Source of the DNA: a virus | Length of the DNA: 47,011 bases | Direction: 5' to 3' (one strand) | Virus record (IMG/VR): IMGVR_UViG_3300050821_002127 | Span: 1-47,011 of that record | In this document: positions 23,661 to 31,693 of the stretch, in pieces | Position numbering within the stretch: the first letter of the stretch is position 1 | Layout of the letters: the number at the start of each line of letters is the position of its first letter | Program-made: the position numbers and the translations under genes | The notes under the pieces: model-generated | Databases searched by the model: none | The model's input: only the letters and a program-made list of their open reading frames with translations | What the model was told of the DNA's origin: nothing

Positions 23661-24883
23661 ACTAGCTCCACCTCTCCAAGTTTTTCCCTATACCATTCTA
23701 CTATTTCGGCTTGCTTCTCCGCGAAGTATTCGTCGCTATCATAAAACCACACTGGGGTGTTTCCACAATCCAGCACATGCAAGGGGTCGATGCCACTGAC
23801 ACATAGAACTGGCTTATCCCTCGACGCGAGGTTTGTTACCAACCACTGCACAACTGGCGCGGGCAAGAAGGCATCGTTAGTTGGTAGGCAAGACATAATA
23901 GAGGTAAAGGGCTGAGGGCGTTCTGTCGCCACGTGTTTGCAAACCAAAAGGCCAGCGAGGTAGTTCAATGCTGTCGGCCAGCCACTAGGCTTGAAGCCGC
24001 CAACCTGATTCCATATCAAGGGCCAAGGTTGGACGTTGTAGCCAAGGTCAGTCAACAACAACCGGTCATCGTCAAAGCTCTTAGGGTCGCGCCATAGGAC
24101 TAGGTAGCCGGTTGGACTGAGGGCTTTGAGCGCGGCAGATATGTCTTTGTCCGAGGCGTCAAAAGCTAAGACTAGCTCATATTGCTCCGTAAAAGAGCCT
24201 TCGCTTAGACGGCCTTTGTGGGCGTGGATTGATATTAAGGTCGGCCCGTCTCCTATCCCCGGCATAAGGTCTTCGCCTTCGATGCTTCCCTCGGTGGGGT
24301 TTCTAACAAAAACCTCACTAGGCAAGGCAGCTTTGCGTCTGCGCTCTAGCTCTGCATTAACCTCTCTTTCTTTAGGTTCAAGCACCATGCCTTTGTATGC
24401 GCCGTAGATTGAGGTGTAGGTTTTGGCTTCGTCTGGTCGTTCTTTAATCGCATCCGCCACCTGCAAGGCTTTGGAGATTTCGCCCACGGTTAGGTCGGTT
24501 AGCACCGCTAGCTTGGTGGTTGTCCAAGCATCATCAGGCGTGCCCGCGAGGGATTTAATAGCGTGAAGGCGTTTGAGAGCAAGGGCTTTTTCCCACCAGG
24601 TGCGCTCCTTGCGATGAATATCCTCGGCGAGTTCGAGTTCTTCTTTTTGCAACGGCGTCAAAGTGCCAATGTCCCAAGCTTCGATTTCTGTCCAGCCTAG
24701 GCTGGTGGCGGCGGCGATTCGGCGGCGACCTGTTACTAGTTTGAACCGTCCATTTGTTTGTAAGCTAACGGTAATTGCTTCGGCCTGCCCAGTCTCTTTA
24801 AGGCTCTCAGCTAGGGAAGCTATGTCGCCTAGGTCAACACGCTGACGCGGGCCGAAGTCTACTTTATCGATGAGGATTTTCAT
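23657..24883 (-). CDS. ParB-like protein with degenerate methyltransferase-like C-terminus
   Basis: The 408-residue protein starts with a ParB/Srx N-terminal domain (residues 1-70; LAESLKETGQ, LVTGRRRIAAA). A helical part with HTH-like character follows (to about 180; KLAVLTDLTVGEISKAL). From about 205 to 380 the pattern (LISIHAHKGR, YELVLAFDASD, SPTGYLVLWRDP, GYNVQPWPLIWNQ) resembles the methyltransferase half of phage ParB-methyltransferase fusions, but the catalytic DPPY position is lost. It probably binds DNA, and may steer the active methyltransferase encoded next to it. A 14-bp palindrome lies inside the gene (24692-24705). Confidence 0.75.
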   Translation of the reverse strand: MKILIDKVDFGPRQRVDLGDIASLAESLKETGQAEAITVSLQTNGRFKLVTGRRRIAAATSLGWTEIEAWDIGTLTPLQKEELELAEDIHRKERTWWEKALALKRLHAIKSLAGTPDDAWTTTKLAVLTDLTVGEISKALQVADAIKERPDEAKTYTSIYGAYKGMVLEPKEREVNAELERRRKAALPSEVFVRNPTEGSIEGEDLMPGIGDGPTLISIHAHKGRLSEGSFTEQYELVLAFDASDKDISAALKALSPTGYLVLWRDPKSFDDDRLLLTDLGYNVQPWPLIWNQVGGFKPSGWPTALNYLAGLLVCKHVATERPQPFTSIMSCLPTNDAFLPAPVVQWLVTNLASRDKPVLCVSGIDPLHVLDCGNTPVWFYDSDEYFAEKQAEIVEWYREKLGEVELV

Positions 24884-24888
24884 TTTGT

Positions 24889-25152
24889 TTAAAAAGGGTC
24901 TTCTACTTTATCGTTTTTTCTTGAATTGCACTGTGAACAAAGCACTTGAAGGTTTCCTTTCAGGTACTCTCGTTTATAAAAAGACATACGGCTTGACCAT
25001 TCTTTTTTATGGTGTTCTTTTGGGTCTCCAACCGGCACGATGACGTCAAACTCAAGCTCTTCGTCTGAACCGCATTCGACGCATTTTCTACCCATTTTTT
25101 CAAAGAGCCAATCACGTACGGTTCTTGCCCAAGCCTTCTGACGCTTTCCCAT
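24889..25152 (-). CDS. Small HNH endonuclease-like protein
   Basis: The 87-residue protein has a zinc frame CVEC ... CSQC (two CxxC pairs) and the HNH core pattern FDVIVPVGDPKEHHKK, then GNLQVLCSQCNSRKND. The usual DH at the first motif reads DV. I recall other small phage HNH proteins with a similar change, followed by HH. Such proteins may nick DNA near packaging or replication sites, or act as homing nucleases. Its start abuts the stop of the preceding gene, with 5 bases to the ParB-like gene. Confidence 0.75.
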   Translation of the reverse strand: MGKRQKAWARTVRDWLFEKMGRKCVECGSDEELEFDVIVPVGDPKEHHKKEWSSRMSFYKREYLKGNLQVLCSQCNSRKNDKVEDPF

Positions 25153-25406
25153 TATTCAACCCTCCAAACGCGCCAGCCTTCGCCGTTGACCTTGCTAGTC
25201 CTAATCTTAATCCCCGCTTTCTTGGCGGCCTTATATGGGGCGGTGTTGTTATTAGGATAAACAAACGAATCTCCGATGGCCATGTTGCGAATGGTTATGG
25301 TCATCTTACTCCATTGCGTTGTGCCGAGCTTAGGAATAGGGACGTTAGTCTCTATGGGAAACGGCCTTATTTGTTTATAACGTCTAAATCTAGAACTCGA
25401 TTCCAT
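25152..25406 (-). CDS. Small phage protein ending in WRVWRVE
   Basis: The 84-residue protein has a basic N-terminus and a C-terminal domain with NMAIGDSFVYPNNN and a GEGWRVWRVE end. I recognise that pattern from many short uncharacterised phage proteins. Function is unknown. GGAGGG lies nine bases before the start. It overlaps the ATP-grasp gene by 17 bases, and its stop abuts the HNH start. An internal ATG at residue 35 would leave only the conserved part. Confidence 0.65.
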   Translation of the reverse strand: MESSSRFRRYKQIRPFPIETNVPIPKLGTTQWSKMTITIRNMAIGDSFVYPNNNTAPYKAAKKAGIKIRTSKVNGEGWRVWRVE

Positions 25407-26622
25407 GTTTTTTACCCTCCGGTATTGTTTCGTCTATCATACGGTCGAAAGAAGACCAATCGAAAGATAGTTCTTTACCCTTGACCTCCTTAGCATGTTT
25501 CATGCAATCATTAGCCGCCGCACGGGGTGTTTCGCCTAGGCCAACGACTTGTACGGGGAAGTTTTTACTTGGTATAGTATAGTAGATGTCGCCGTTCTTC
25601 CAAGCCTTTGCGAGCTTAACGTATCGGCGATAGCGTTCAGGAAACCTTATCTCCATGCGATGTTCCTCGGCCCAACCGGAAGAGCCGCATAGCACCGCGG
25701 CATAGTTAGCATTTGGAAGGATGTTTTCGATATAGCCCTTGGAGCCACGTGTGATTATGTCAGATATATTAACTATGCATTCGAGCATGGCGGCTAAAGG
25801 TGGGTGAGCCGCGCGAATAGTAAGGTCTATGGGGTAGCCTTTTTTGTCGGGCGTCACCCTTGCCTCGGTTGAAACAAAGCTAATGGCGTTGGTTAGTTCT
25901 TTGTCAATAACCTTATTAATCTTGGCTAGACAATCGGGCAACACCTTGCTATTAAAGCGTCCGATATAGCTAGTGTCTTTATCCTCGTAGCCGTAGGGTT
26001 GGATGGCTGGTCGGATGCCGTTGATTACTAAGCTATCAGACCCAACCTCTTGCGCCGGGTCGATAGGCGTGACTATCATAAACTCCAGCTTAGGGTCGGT
26101 TCCGTACTCGTATAGCAGGGGAGCGATGTAGGTTTCTTGCGTAGCAAGCCAATCTTCATGGAAGAAAGTTTCTAGCTCACGCGTGCCAGAGCATTTAATC
26201 CAACGCTTCTTATAGCCGGGCTTTTGAAGCTTTTCGATTAGCGTTGGGACTCCGACGACATGCTCGGCATCAGCACTGGGCAGGCCAGCGTCATGCATCT
26301 TGCTGTAGGCGTACCAGCGGTCTAGCTCTAGTCGTTCGGCGGCTTGGCCTGCTCCCCAGACTTTATGGCCTTTGGCTCTAAGCCAATCAACCTCGCCGCC
26401 GGAGTAGGTGTCCATGCAGACGACGTAATCAGCATAGGAAAGAGCGGTGTAGAAGTCGACTTTTTCGACGCCCTCTTTTTCAAAGCCGCTACCCATCTGG
26501 ACGATGTCGTGGTGGGAGTGTTTGTCGGTGCTGGAGATTGAATAACCCACTTTATGACCGGCCCTAGCGAGCGTTATAGCAGCTTCAATGCATAACCCGT
26601 GGTCGGATACTAATATTTTCAT
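25390..26622 (-). CDS. PurD-like ATP-grasp ligase
   Basis: The 410-residue protein opens with MKILVSDHGLCIEAAITLARAG, a Rossmann-like N-terminal domain as in PurD. Then come VWGAGQAAERLELDRWYAYSKMHDAGLP (the segment that precedes the ATP-grasp domain), a central ATP-grasp region, and STEARVTPDKKGYPIDLTIR with acidic and Asn metal ligands. It ends with the VVGLGETPRAAANDCM segment of the C-terminal domain. PurD joins glycine to phosphoribosylamine in purine synthesis; phage relatives usually diverge and may ligate another amine. The chosen ATG overlaps the HNH stop (ATGA). No other purine genes are present. The substrate is unknown. Confidence 0.8.
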   Translation of the reverse strand: MKILVSDHGLCIEAAITLARAGHKVGYSISSTDKHSHHDIVQMGSGFEKEGVEKVDFYTALSYADYVVCMDTYSGGEVDWLRAKGHKVWGAGQAAERLELDRWYAYSKMHDAGLPSADAEHVVGVPTLIEKLQKPGYKKRWIKCSGTRELETFFHEDWLATQETYIAPLLYEYGTDPKLEFMIVTPIDPAQEVGSDSLVINGIRPAIQPYGYEDKDTSYIGRFNSKVLPDCLAKINKVIDKELTNAISFVSTEARVTPDKKGYPIDLTIRAAHPPLAAMLECIVNISDIITRGSKGYIENILPNANYAAVLCGSSGWAEEHRMEIRFPERYRRYVKLAKAWKNGDIYYTIPSKNFPVQVVGLGETPRAAANDCMKHAKEVKGKELSFDWSSFDRMIDETIPEGKKHGIEF

Positions 26623-27086
26623 AGGTGCCCCCAAGATAAGCCTCGTTTTATGTTACTTATGGTTCTCGAACTTACTCCAAAAATAGGCCCAAGTCTTTTT
26701 TCTTTTACCCCCTTAGCTAGTAACCTTTTTATTTCAAGGACATTTGCTTCATTTAAAATAGCTCTAGCACTATTCGACCCTCTAGTTTTTTCGGGATTGT
26801 TTCTTTTTTTATTTATCATGTCTTGTATGTTATCTTTTTCTGTGCCCGCAAAAAGATGTTTTGGATTAACGCATAAAGGTGTATCGCAACGATGACATAC
26901 GTCGAGATTAGTAGCCCCGTTAAAGGCTTCGTATACTACTCTATGTGTTGGATAAACTTTATACTCTATTTTTATGCTTCCGTAGCCACCACTTGTCTTT
27001 GCTCCTTGCCAAAGCCAGCAGCCGTCTTCTCCGTTTGGTTTAGATATACGAGCAAAGATTCTTTGTGCGTAAAATTCTGCATTCAC
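26619..27086 (-). CDS. HNH homing-type endonuclease with C-terminal HTH
   Basis: The 155-residue protein has the HNH_3 pattern: GCWLWQGAKTSGGYG, then HRVVYEAFNG, DVCHRCDTPLCVNPKHLFAGTEKDN with the catalytic histidines and cysteines. A C-terminal helix-turn-helix follows (EIKRLLAKGVKEKRLGPIFG, SSRTISNIKRG). Free-standing nucleases of this type usually home between phage genomes. The GTG start chosen overlaps the stop of the tiny membrane gene and follows a long GGAGG-rich stretch. A GTG seven codons upstream is possible. The AT-rich composition differs from its neighbours, consistent with recent transfer. Confidence 0.8.
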   Translation of the reverse strand: MNAEFYAQRIFARISKPNGEDGCWLWQGAKTSGGYGSIKIEYKVYPTHRVVYEAFNGATNLDVCHRCDTPLCVNPKHLFAGTEKDNIQDMINKKRNNPEKTRGSNSARAILNEANVLEIKRLLAKGVKEKRLGPIFGVSSRTISNIKRGLSWGHL

Positions 27087-27193
27087 TTCCCCCTCCCCTT
27101 CCTCCACCGTTCTATGGCGGCTAGTATTGAGTTTAGTATTAGAAGACAGTTGAAGACTAAGGCGATGCCTAGAAAGATGTTTTGGATTGTCAT
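27083..27193 (-). CDS. Tiny single-membrane-segment protein
   Basis: The 36-residue open frame encodes a hydrophobic helix (IFLGIALVFNCLLILNSILAA) and a basic tail (RWRKGRGK). Its TGA overlaps the GTG of the HNH gene. No good Shine-Dalgarno precedes the ATG. The clean membrane-plus-basic-tail design supports a real small membrane protein, but the length makes chance possible. Confidence 0.45.
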   Translation of the reverse strand: MTIQNIFLGIALVFNCLLILNSILAAIERWRKGRGK

Positions 27194-27237
27194 AAAATAA
27201 AATGCCCGCTTACCGTTATCCGGACGCGTGATGTCGT

Positions 27238-27261
27238 CGTGGGAGAAAGTATAAGCCCACG
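27238..27261 (-). other. 6-bp hairpin in a noncoding gap
   Basis: CGTGGG at 27238-27243 pairs with CCCACG at 27256-27261 around a 12-base loop. It lies in the 104-base gap after the ssDNA-binding-like gene and before the tiny membrane gene. No U-tract follows on the minus strand. It may be a weak terminator, processing site or chance. Confidence 0.3.
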
Positions 27262-27297
27262 TAACGGACGCTCGGCTCTTATGGCCGAAAGTTAGGG

Positions 27298-27738
27298 TTA
27301 GGAACGTTTCTCGACCGCAAGGATATTGTTCCTTGTGCCGCGCCAGACTCCGTCCTTGCCGGTACCCTCTGCTTCAACACCTACCCGGCATCGAAGAGTC
27401 TTGCCTTGTGCAAGAGCGGGATTAGCAAGAATCTCGCGGATGTTTTTGAACGGCAAGCCGCCCTGAATCAACTCCCCGGCCCGCTTAGCTACCATGTCCG
27501 GCGTAGCTTTACCAGTAGCCGCCAAATTAGCGGTGTGAAAAATCTTAATGCCTGCATTAAGAGTGTCGCCCTTGGTGCTTTGAGTTGGCCCTGTGGTGGT
27601 AAGCTCAAGCTTCCAAGTCTGAGCATCGTTAGTCATAACCTCGGACTTGCTGACCAAAAGGTCAAGCATTACCGGGCCAGCTACGACTGGGAAGTTTGTG
27701 TCCACTGTTGCTAAGTCTATGTCTAATAGGTCTGTCAT
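27298..27738 (-). CDS. Probable single-stranded-DNA-binding protein (OB-fold, DUF669-like)
   Basis: The 146-residue protein is placed in the recombination and replication block. Beta-rich segments (AQTWKLELTTTGPT, DTLNAGIKIFHTANL), a helical insertion and a final strand (KTLRCRVGVEAEG) resemble phage OB-fold ssDNA-binding or DUF669-type proteins. There is no acidic C-terminal tail as in bacterial SSB. It is the first of the genes between the ATPase side and the HNH block. The identification rests on pattern and context, not on a conserved signature. Confidence 0.5.
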   Translation of the reverse strand: MTDLLDIDLATVDTNFPVVAGPVMLDLLVSKSEVMTNDAQTWKLELTTTGPTQSTKGDTLNAGIKIFHTANLAATGKATPDMVAKRAGELIQGGLPFKNIREILANPALAQGKTLRCRVGVEAEGTGKDGVWRGTRNNILAVEKRS

Positions 27739-27793
27739 TTTGTTTTGTTTGTTAGTTGTTGCTTTGCGTTACTTCGCGTTGGTGCGTAGTAAA

Positions 27794-28180
27794 TTATGAT
27801 TCAAGAAGCTTAAGGTCATCGACAAAGGCTTTGTCTTGCTTGACCTCTTGCTCGACCTTATAGCCTTGCTCGTCTGATTTCCAGACTGATTTTCCAGCCT
27901 CGCGGAGAATTAGTTTAGAGCAAGGCATTTCGATGTCTCTGAAAGAACGCACGTCGCAAAATACTGCGACTAGTGAGTCGTTGCTTTTTGCTTCGTATAT
28001 TCGCAACGAATAACCAGAGACGGCGTCGGACGGGTAAGGAATGTTCCCTTTATTTCTACCGCCCGGAATGGTAGGTCCAAAGGTTATTCTTGCGTTAGGC
28101 GGCAGTACTATTTTCAAGTCTTTTCCGTCCGCCATGTTTAGTAGTAATGTTCTTTGCTTTATTTGTTGTTTTGTTTTCAT
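27794..28180 (-). CDS. Hypothetical early protein
   Basis: The 128-residue protein is not recognised. It looks beta-rich (LKIVLPPNARITFGP, GYSLRIYEAKSNDSLVAVFCDVRSF) with a Lys-rich helical end. The upstream sequence lacks a Shine-Dalgarno. It lies between two replication-linked genes with short gaps of 17 and 55 bases. An accessory role in recombination is possible only by position. Confidence 0.6.
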   Translation of the reverse strand: MKTKQQIKQRTLLLNMADGKDLKIVLPPNARITFGPTIPGGRNKGNIPYPSDAVSGYSLRIYEAKSNDSLVAVFCDVRSFRDIEMPCSKLILREAGKSVWKSDEQGYKVEQEVKQDKAFVDDLKLLES

Positions 28181-28197
28181 TGGTTGTTTGTTGCTAA

Positions 28198-28560
28198 CTA
28201 AAAAATGCCTTGCTCATGTGCGTCCTTCACCGCCAACATCAGCATCCCGCTTTGTAAGGCGCAGAGTAGTTGTAGTAAATCATCCTTATTCCACTTTGAA
28301 AAGGCGTCTAGGAACAAGGTGTTAACTGTTGCCTCAGCCATGGCGTAATCAAAAGCATGCCCTGCTTCTTCGGCGGCTGAAAGAACGGTCGTTATCTGGT
28401 TCTTAACCAAGTAGCTCGCCTCAGAGCCACGAAGGATAAGCTTGCCGACCTCGGTTGTAGGCTGCTTGGGAGCGTGGTCGACGTAGAAGTCCTTAAGGGC
28501 ATGGTCGACCATTCTACGTCTCTCTTCTGGCGAAGGAATATTGTTTTTATGCTTGCTCAT
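28198..28560 (-). CDS. Hypothetical helical early protein
   Basis: The 120-residue protein is mostly alpha-helical (SYLVKNQITTVLSAAEEAGHAFDYAM, LDAFSKWNKDDLLQLLCALQSGML), without a recognised motif. Its ATG shares a base with the stop of the nucleotidyltransferase gene (TAATG), so it is coupled to it. Confidence 0.6.
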   Translation of the reverse strand: MSKHKNNIPSPEERRRMVDHALKDFYVDHAPKQPTTEVGKLILRGSEASYLVKNQITTVLSAAEEAGHAFDYAMAEATVNTLFLDAFSKWNKDDLLQLLCALQSGMLMLAVKDAHEQGIF

Positions 28561-29492
28561 TAGAAAATCCTATCTATGATTGTCATTAAGTAAGCCGTGT
28601 CCACCCTATCCTTATCATGCTCACGTAGCCTTGAAAGGACTTGTTGAAAGTACGCGGCATCAACTCCTATCATTTGGTCTTGTAGAACTTCAAGCTTATT
28701 AAGGTCAAAGCTTTGAAGCTGCATAACCATCTTGAGAATTTGACCCGCATTAATTGTCCATCCACGAGCAACAAATTTACGAATACGAATAATGGAGCAA
28801 AGCGGATACTTTGAGCCAACGTATCTTAGTTCTCGTGTTATAATGGCTTGAAGGGCTTCCGGTGAAGTAACTAATTCATCGTCCCATGACTTCCAGTAAC
28901 AGGTGCAATGAATATAGTCGTAGTTTTTATGAATCTCTTCTGGCTCACCGAAGAACCTTACTATAAGCTGAACCTTTCCTGAAAGGGTCAGGGCGTTTGA
29001 TGAAATAAATACAGGTCTAAACGGCTCGTCAAGCTCAAGTTCGTCGGCACTTTTGTTGTCAAGCTCCGTAACCTGTTTCATAGCATCGTCAGTGAAGTCT
29101 TCTCCGGCTCTGTCTGAGACGGACTCGAAGTACTGGTAGTCGTCCGCGCCACCTTCGGCTGCTATGCCAGCAGACTTGATAAAGACGTGGATGCGGTCTT
29201 CTTTTTCTTGGACTTCAATCTCGACTTGCTTGTTTTCATTACCCGCAAACGTGACTTTGCTATTCTTCAAAAACTCCTTGACATAGTATTCCGCGACTTG
29301 TTTGGCGCAGTCCTTTGTCTTGAAGTAAATGTCATAGTCGTTAATCTTCTCTTGCAAGAGCATCGAGACTATACAGCCACCTGTAATGATGCTGTTTTTA
29401 GCTACTAGTTTCCTTAGGTCTTCGTCTTCAATGCTGTTTGTCCACGAATCGAACTTCTTTCTTAATTGCTTTTTGATGGTTTTTATTTTCAT
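28560..29492 (-). CDS. Nucleotidyltransferase-like protein (Pol-beta superfamily)
   Basis: The 310-residue protein has the GG...DxD signature of Pol-beta-type nucleotidyltransferases: SIITGGCIVSML with Gly38-Gly39, then NDYDIYF with Asp52 and Asp54. A later acidic position (KNYDYIHC) is a candidate third metal ligand. I recall related proteins from other environmental phages, often near recombination genes. They may add nucleotides to RNA or small molecules; none has a role I can name. It overlaps the Sak4-like ATPase by 4 bases. A charged insertion (about 120-170) separates the core from a helical C-terminal domain. Confidence 0.7.
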   Translation of the reverse strand: MKIKTIKKQLRKKFDSWTNSIEDEDLRKLVAKNSIITGGCIVSMLLQEKINDYDIYFKTKDCAKQVAEYYVKEFLKNSKVTFAGNENKQVEIEVQEKEDRIHVFIKSAGIAAEGGADDYQYFESVSDRAGEDFTDDAMKQVTELDNKSADELELDEPFRPVFISSNALTLSGKVQLIVRFFGEPEEIHKNYDYIHCTCYWKSWDDELVTSPEALQAIITRELRYVGSKYPLCSIIRIRKFVARGWTINAGQILKMVMQLQSFDLNKLEVLQDQMIGVDAAYFQQVLSRLREHDKDRVDTAYLMTIIDRIF

Positions 29493-30271
29493 AATTCAAT
29501 CTCTCCACTCTTAATCGCCGCGCCATAGATGTTCTGGAATGTTGGAGGACTAATGCTGACGGGCAGGTCGCTTGGCCACCTTGCTCCAATGCCCTTGACG
29601 AAGCCTGTGGCCTTGGTTAGCACCGTAGGCTGACCGTTGACCATGGTTTGATAGAAGAACTGTGATAGCAAGGAGCCAATAGTCTCTCGGACAGAGCTAT
29701 ATATCAAAGGCAACGTGCTTATCTCGCTAGTTATCTCATTCTTGTCTGTGAACTGGTGCATTATAATAACGGTATGGCAAGGGAGCTTGCCAAGGATAAC
29801 GACCAAGTGTTGAATCTTCGCACCTATCGCGGGCGCCCACTTGCGTGGGTCAGCATTGCCGCCAAAGTTAATGGCGGCTTGGTGTTGTTGGATGGCATCG
29901 CTTAGGTCGCTGGTGTTATCAAACACAACGGTCTTCCAAGGACAGCCCTTGGTGGTGATGGTGTTGACGGCTTTGACCACGTTAGGCCATGACGTAGGGT
30001 CTTTGGGCATTTGATACAAAGGTTCTAGTTGGTAGTCTTTGCCTGTCATGCCTAGGTCGATGGCCGCTAAAGGATGCATGTCCTTGGTGGACTGCTTGCA
30101 AGCATCCTCAAGTTTGTCTTGGTCAATCCAGAAGACAGGCTCTCGGACAATGTCTAACTCTTCGCGTTTAAGGGCGAGGGCTAGAAGTGGACGGGGGTAG
30201 GAGCTATAAATAGAGCCAGACTTCCATGACTTAGGCGGCCCAAAGCGACCTTCGCGTATGAGCTTAGACAT
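29489..30271 (-). CDS. RecA/Sak4-like AAA ATPase with atypical Walker A
   Basis: The 260-residue protein follows the pattern of phage Sak4-like recombinases: a P-loop near the N-terminus, a Walker B VVFDN with Asp118, then TVIIMHQF. Sak4 proteins pair homologous DNA with a phage SSB. Here the P-loop reads GPPKSWKS at 11-18, with Trp where the glycine before the lysine is expected. It lies with the Cas4-like nuclease, a small helical protein and an SSB-like gene, a standard recombination set. It overlaps the upstream small gene by 8 bases. Confidence 0.72.
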   Translation of the reverse strand: MSKLIREGRFGPPKSWKSGSIYSSYPRPLLALALKREELDIVREPVFWIDQDKLEDACKQSTKDMHPLAAIDLGMTGKDYQLEPLYQMPKDPTSWPNVVKAVNTITTKGCPWKTVVFDNTSDLSDAIQQHQAAINFGGNADPRKWAPAIGAKIQHLVVILGKLPCHTVIIMHQFTDKNEITSEISTLPLIYSSVRETIGSLLSQFFYQTMVNGQPTVLTKATGFVKGIGARWPSDLPVSISPPTFQNIYGAAIKSGEIEL

Positions 30272-30494
30272 TGGTCTGCTCCTTAGGAATTAAGAGGTTT
30301 ATGCTAACGACCTTATTGTAATAGCCGTGCCACAATAGACGTTGTGCTTCTTCTGCTTCCTTTAAGTACTCGTTTTCTGGATTCGAGTGCATAGCTGCTT
30401 CAAGAGTTTGATGCTGATGCCACATAATTTCTTGGACTTGGTCAAGCTTTAACTTGACTGATTTTGCTTCTTCTATTAGCTCTTTACTAAGCAT
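30264..30494 (-). CDS. Small helical protein between nuclease and ATPase
   Basis: The 76-residue protein is almost entirely helical (LIEEAKSVKLKLDQVQEIMW, LKEAEEAQRLLWHGYY) and could form a coiled coil. It overlaps the ATPase gene by 8 bases and starts 1 base after the nuclease stop. It probably works with the recombination proteins; there is no recognised family. Confidence 0.65.
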   Translation of the reverse strand: MLSKELIEEAKSVKLKLDQVQEIMWHQHQTLEAAMHSNPENEYLKEAEEAQRLLWHGYYNKVVSINLLIPKEQTNV

Positions 30495-30495
30495 A

Positions 30496-31437
30496 CTAAC
30501 TTTCCTTTTGTTGGTTGTTTTCGGGTTTGTTCAACGGACTCCAAACATTCTCCATAAAGCTTTCACCGTAAAGCTCGGTCATTCTTTGCTGGCGCGGCAA
30601 AGTGCATACGTTATAAAACTGGCACTTCCCATACTTGGTAACGCATTGTTCTTTATGGCGTTCAAAACGACCTCGGTCATATTGGAAGAGCAGGGTTGAG
30701 ACTCTATTCAGAGTATCCTCTTGCCATTCGTCGATTTCGTCCTGAGTCACGTGCCAAGGTAGGCGGGCAAAGTTATCTTCGCGGCCTTTTGCTTTCGCGC
30801 CATAGGCTGATAGTAGGGCTTCTTCTTTGGTAGGTGGGCGTGTGCGGATGCCATTAACGATATAGCCCATAGGCTTGCGGCCAAAGGCTTGTTGGTAAGA
30901 CCAACAATAGCCTCGCATTTGTGCAGAGACGAACATTTCATCGTCGAACGACTTACCAAACTGGCTGCTAGTCTTATGGTCAAGAATCCAGACGCCTTCT
31001 TGGTTCTCAACTATCAAGTCAATCCGGCCCGTGAAATATATATCAAGACTATGGACGGAGCCTAGCTTATGCATAAAGCTGGCTTCGATGCAAGGCTCGC
31101 CGTTGGTGTTAGGAACTATCTTGAAATCCTCCACAGGCCAACGCTTGCAATAGGCTTCCATTGTTGTAAGGGCGTAGTCTAGGGAGCGGTATTCGGTTGC
31201 GGGCTGAGGGTTTTCCTCAAAGTACTTAATCATTGGCGCGGCATAGGGTAGGCCGTGATAGTGAGCCGCGAGGCCGACATGGAGGCCCGCGCCGAAGTTC
31301 AGGGCCGGCCTATCACCTGCCGACAAGCGTCGTCTAAGCCACGAATATTCCATAAAGCGAGGACAAGCCTTTATGCTGCTGTTATCAATTAGCAGGGCAC
31401 CATCGAGTAGAGGTAGCGGTGGAAGGAGGTCACTCAT
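30496..31437 (-). CDS. Cas4/RecB-like PD-(D/E)XK exonuclease with Fe-S cysteines
   Basis: The 313-residue protein has the nuclease core GRIDLIV (Asp140), then WILDHKTSS (Asp153-His-Lys155), and a later QMRGYCWSYQQAFG helix with the conserved Gln and Tyr. Four cysteines, Cys25 and Cys265-x6-Cys272-x5-Cys278, match the 4Fe-4S frame of Cas4 and AddB-type nucleases. It should degrade DNA ends to feed the nearby recombinase. The start overlaps the previous gene by 8 bases. Confidence 0.85.
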   Translation of the reverse strand: MSDLLPPLPLLDGALLIDNSSIKACPRFMEYSWLRRRLSAGDRPALNFGAGLHVGLAAHYHGLPYAAPMIKYFEENPQPATEYRSLDYALTTMEAYCKRWPVEDFKIVPNTNGEPCIEASFMHKLGSVHSLDIYFTGRIDLIVENQEGVWILDHKTSSQFGKSFDDEMFVSAQMRGYCWSYQQAFGRKPMGYIVNGIRTRPPTKEEALLSAYGAKAKGREDNFARLPWHVTQDEIDEWQEDTLNRVSTLLFQYDRGRFERHKEQCVTKYGKCQFYNVCTLPRQQRMTELYGESFMENVWSPLNKPENNQQKES

Positions 31438-31693
31438 AGATGTCGGTGCTAGGCTTAGGTAGACTTGCCTTTTTTGACTTTTTTGGCGTCGCCAGGTACG
31501 CTGCCAGCGTTGGCGGGCTTTCCAGGTGGCGACGCAGATTGGCGTGCCATTGTTGTAGCTCCGTGTCGGTCATTTGACTGATTGGTTTGCCTCCGGGGTT
31601 CTGAGTCAATAGTGGTTCGTCCGTTTCCAAGGACAATGGTGCATTCTGAGATTGCTCGTTCAAATCCGGCGGGGTCGTAGTCGGTGTATCCAT
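31430..31693 (-). CDS. Small protein nested in overlap with upstream gene
   Basis: The 87-residue protein has a Pro/Thr/Gln-rich first half, then MTDTELQQWHANLRRHLESPPTL and a Lys-rich tail. The ELQQWHANLR segment resembles short phage proteins encoded near Cas4-like nucleases. Its first 239 bases are read in another frame as the C-terminal part of the upstream gene. Its TGA overlaps the nuclease ATG region (8 bases). Both frames look used; this one has the better protein-like C-terminal half. Confidence 0.65.
   Translation of the reverse strand: MDTPTTTPPDLNEQSQNAPLSLETDEPLLTQNPGGKPISQMTDTELQQWHANLRRHLESPPTLAAYLATPKKSKKASLPKPSTDIYE

Noticed and set aside
24692-24705. 14-bp palindrome CCAGCCTAGGCTGG inside the ParB-like gene as a parS-like site
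   Set aside because: A few palindromes of this length are expected by chance (another lies at 7986-7999), and there is only one copy.
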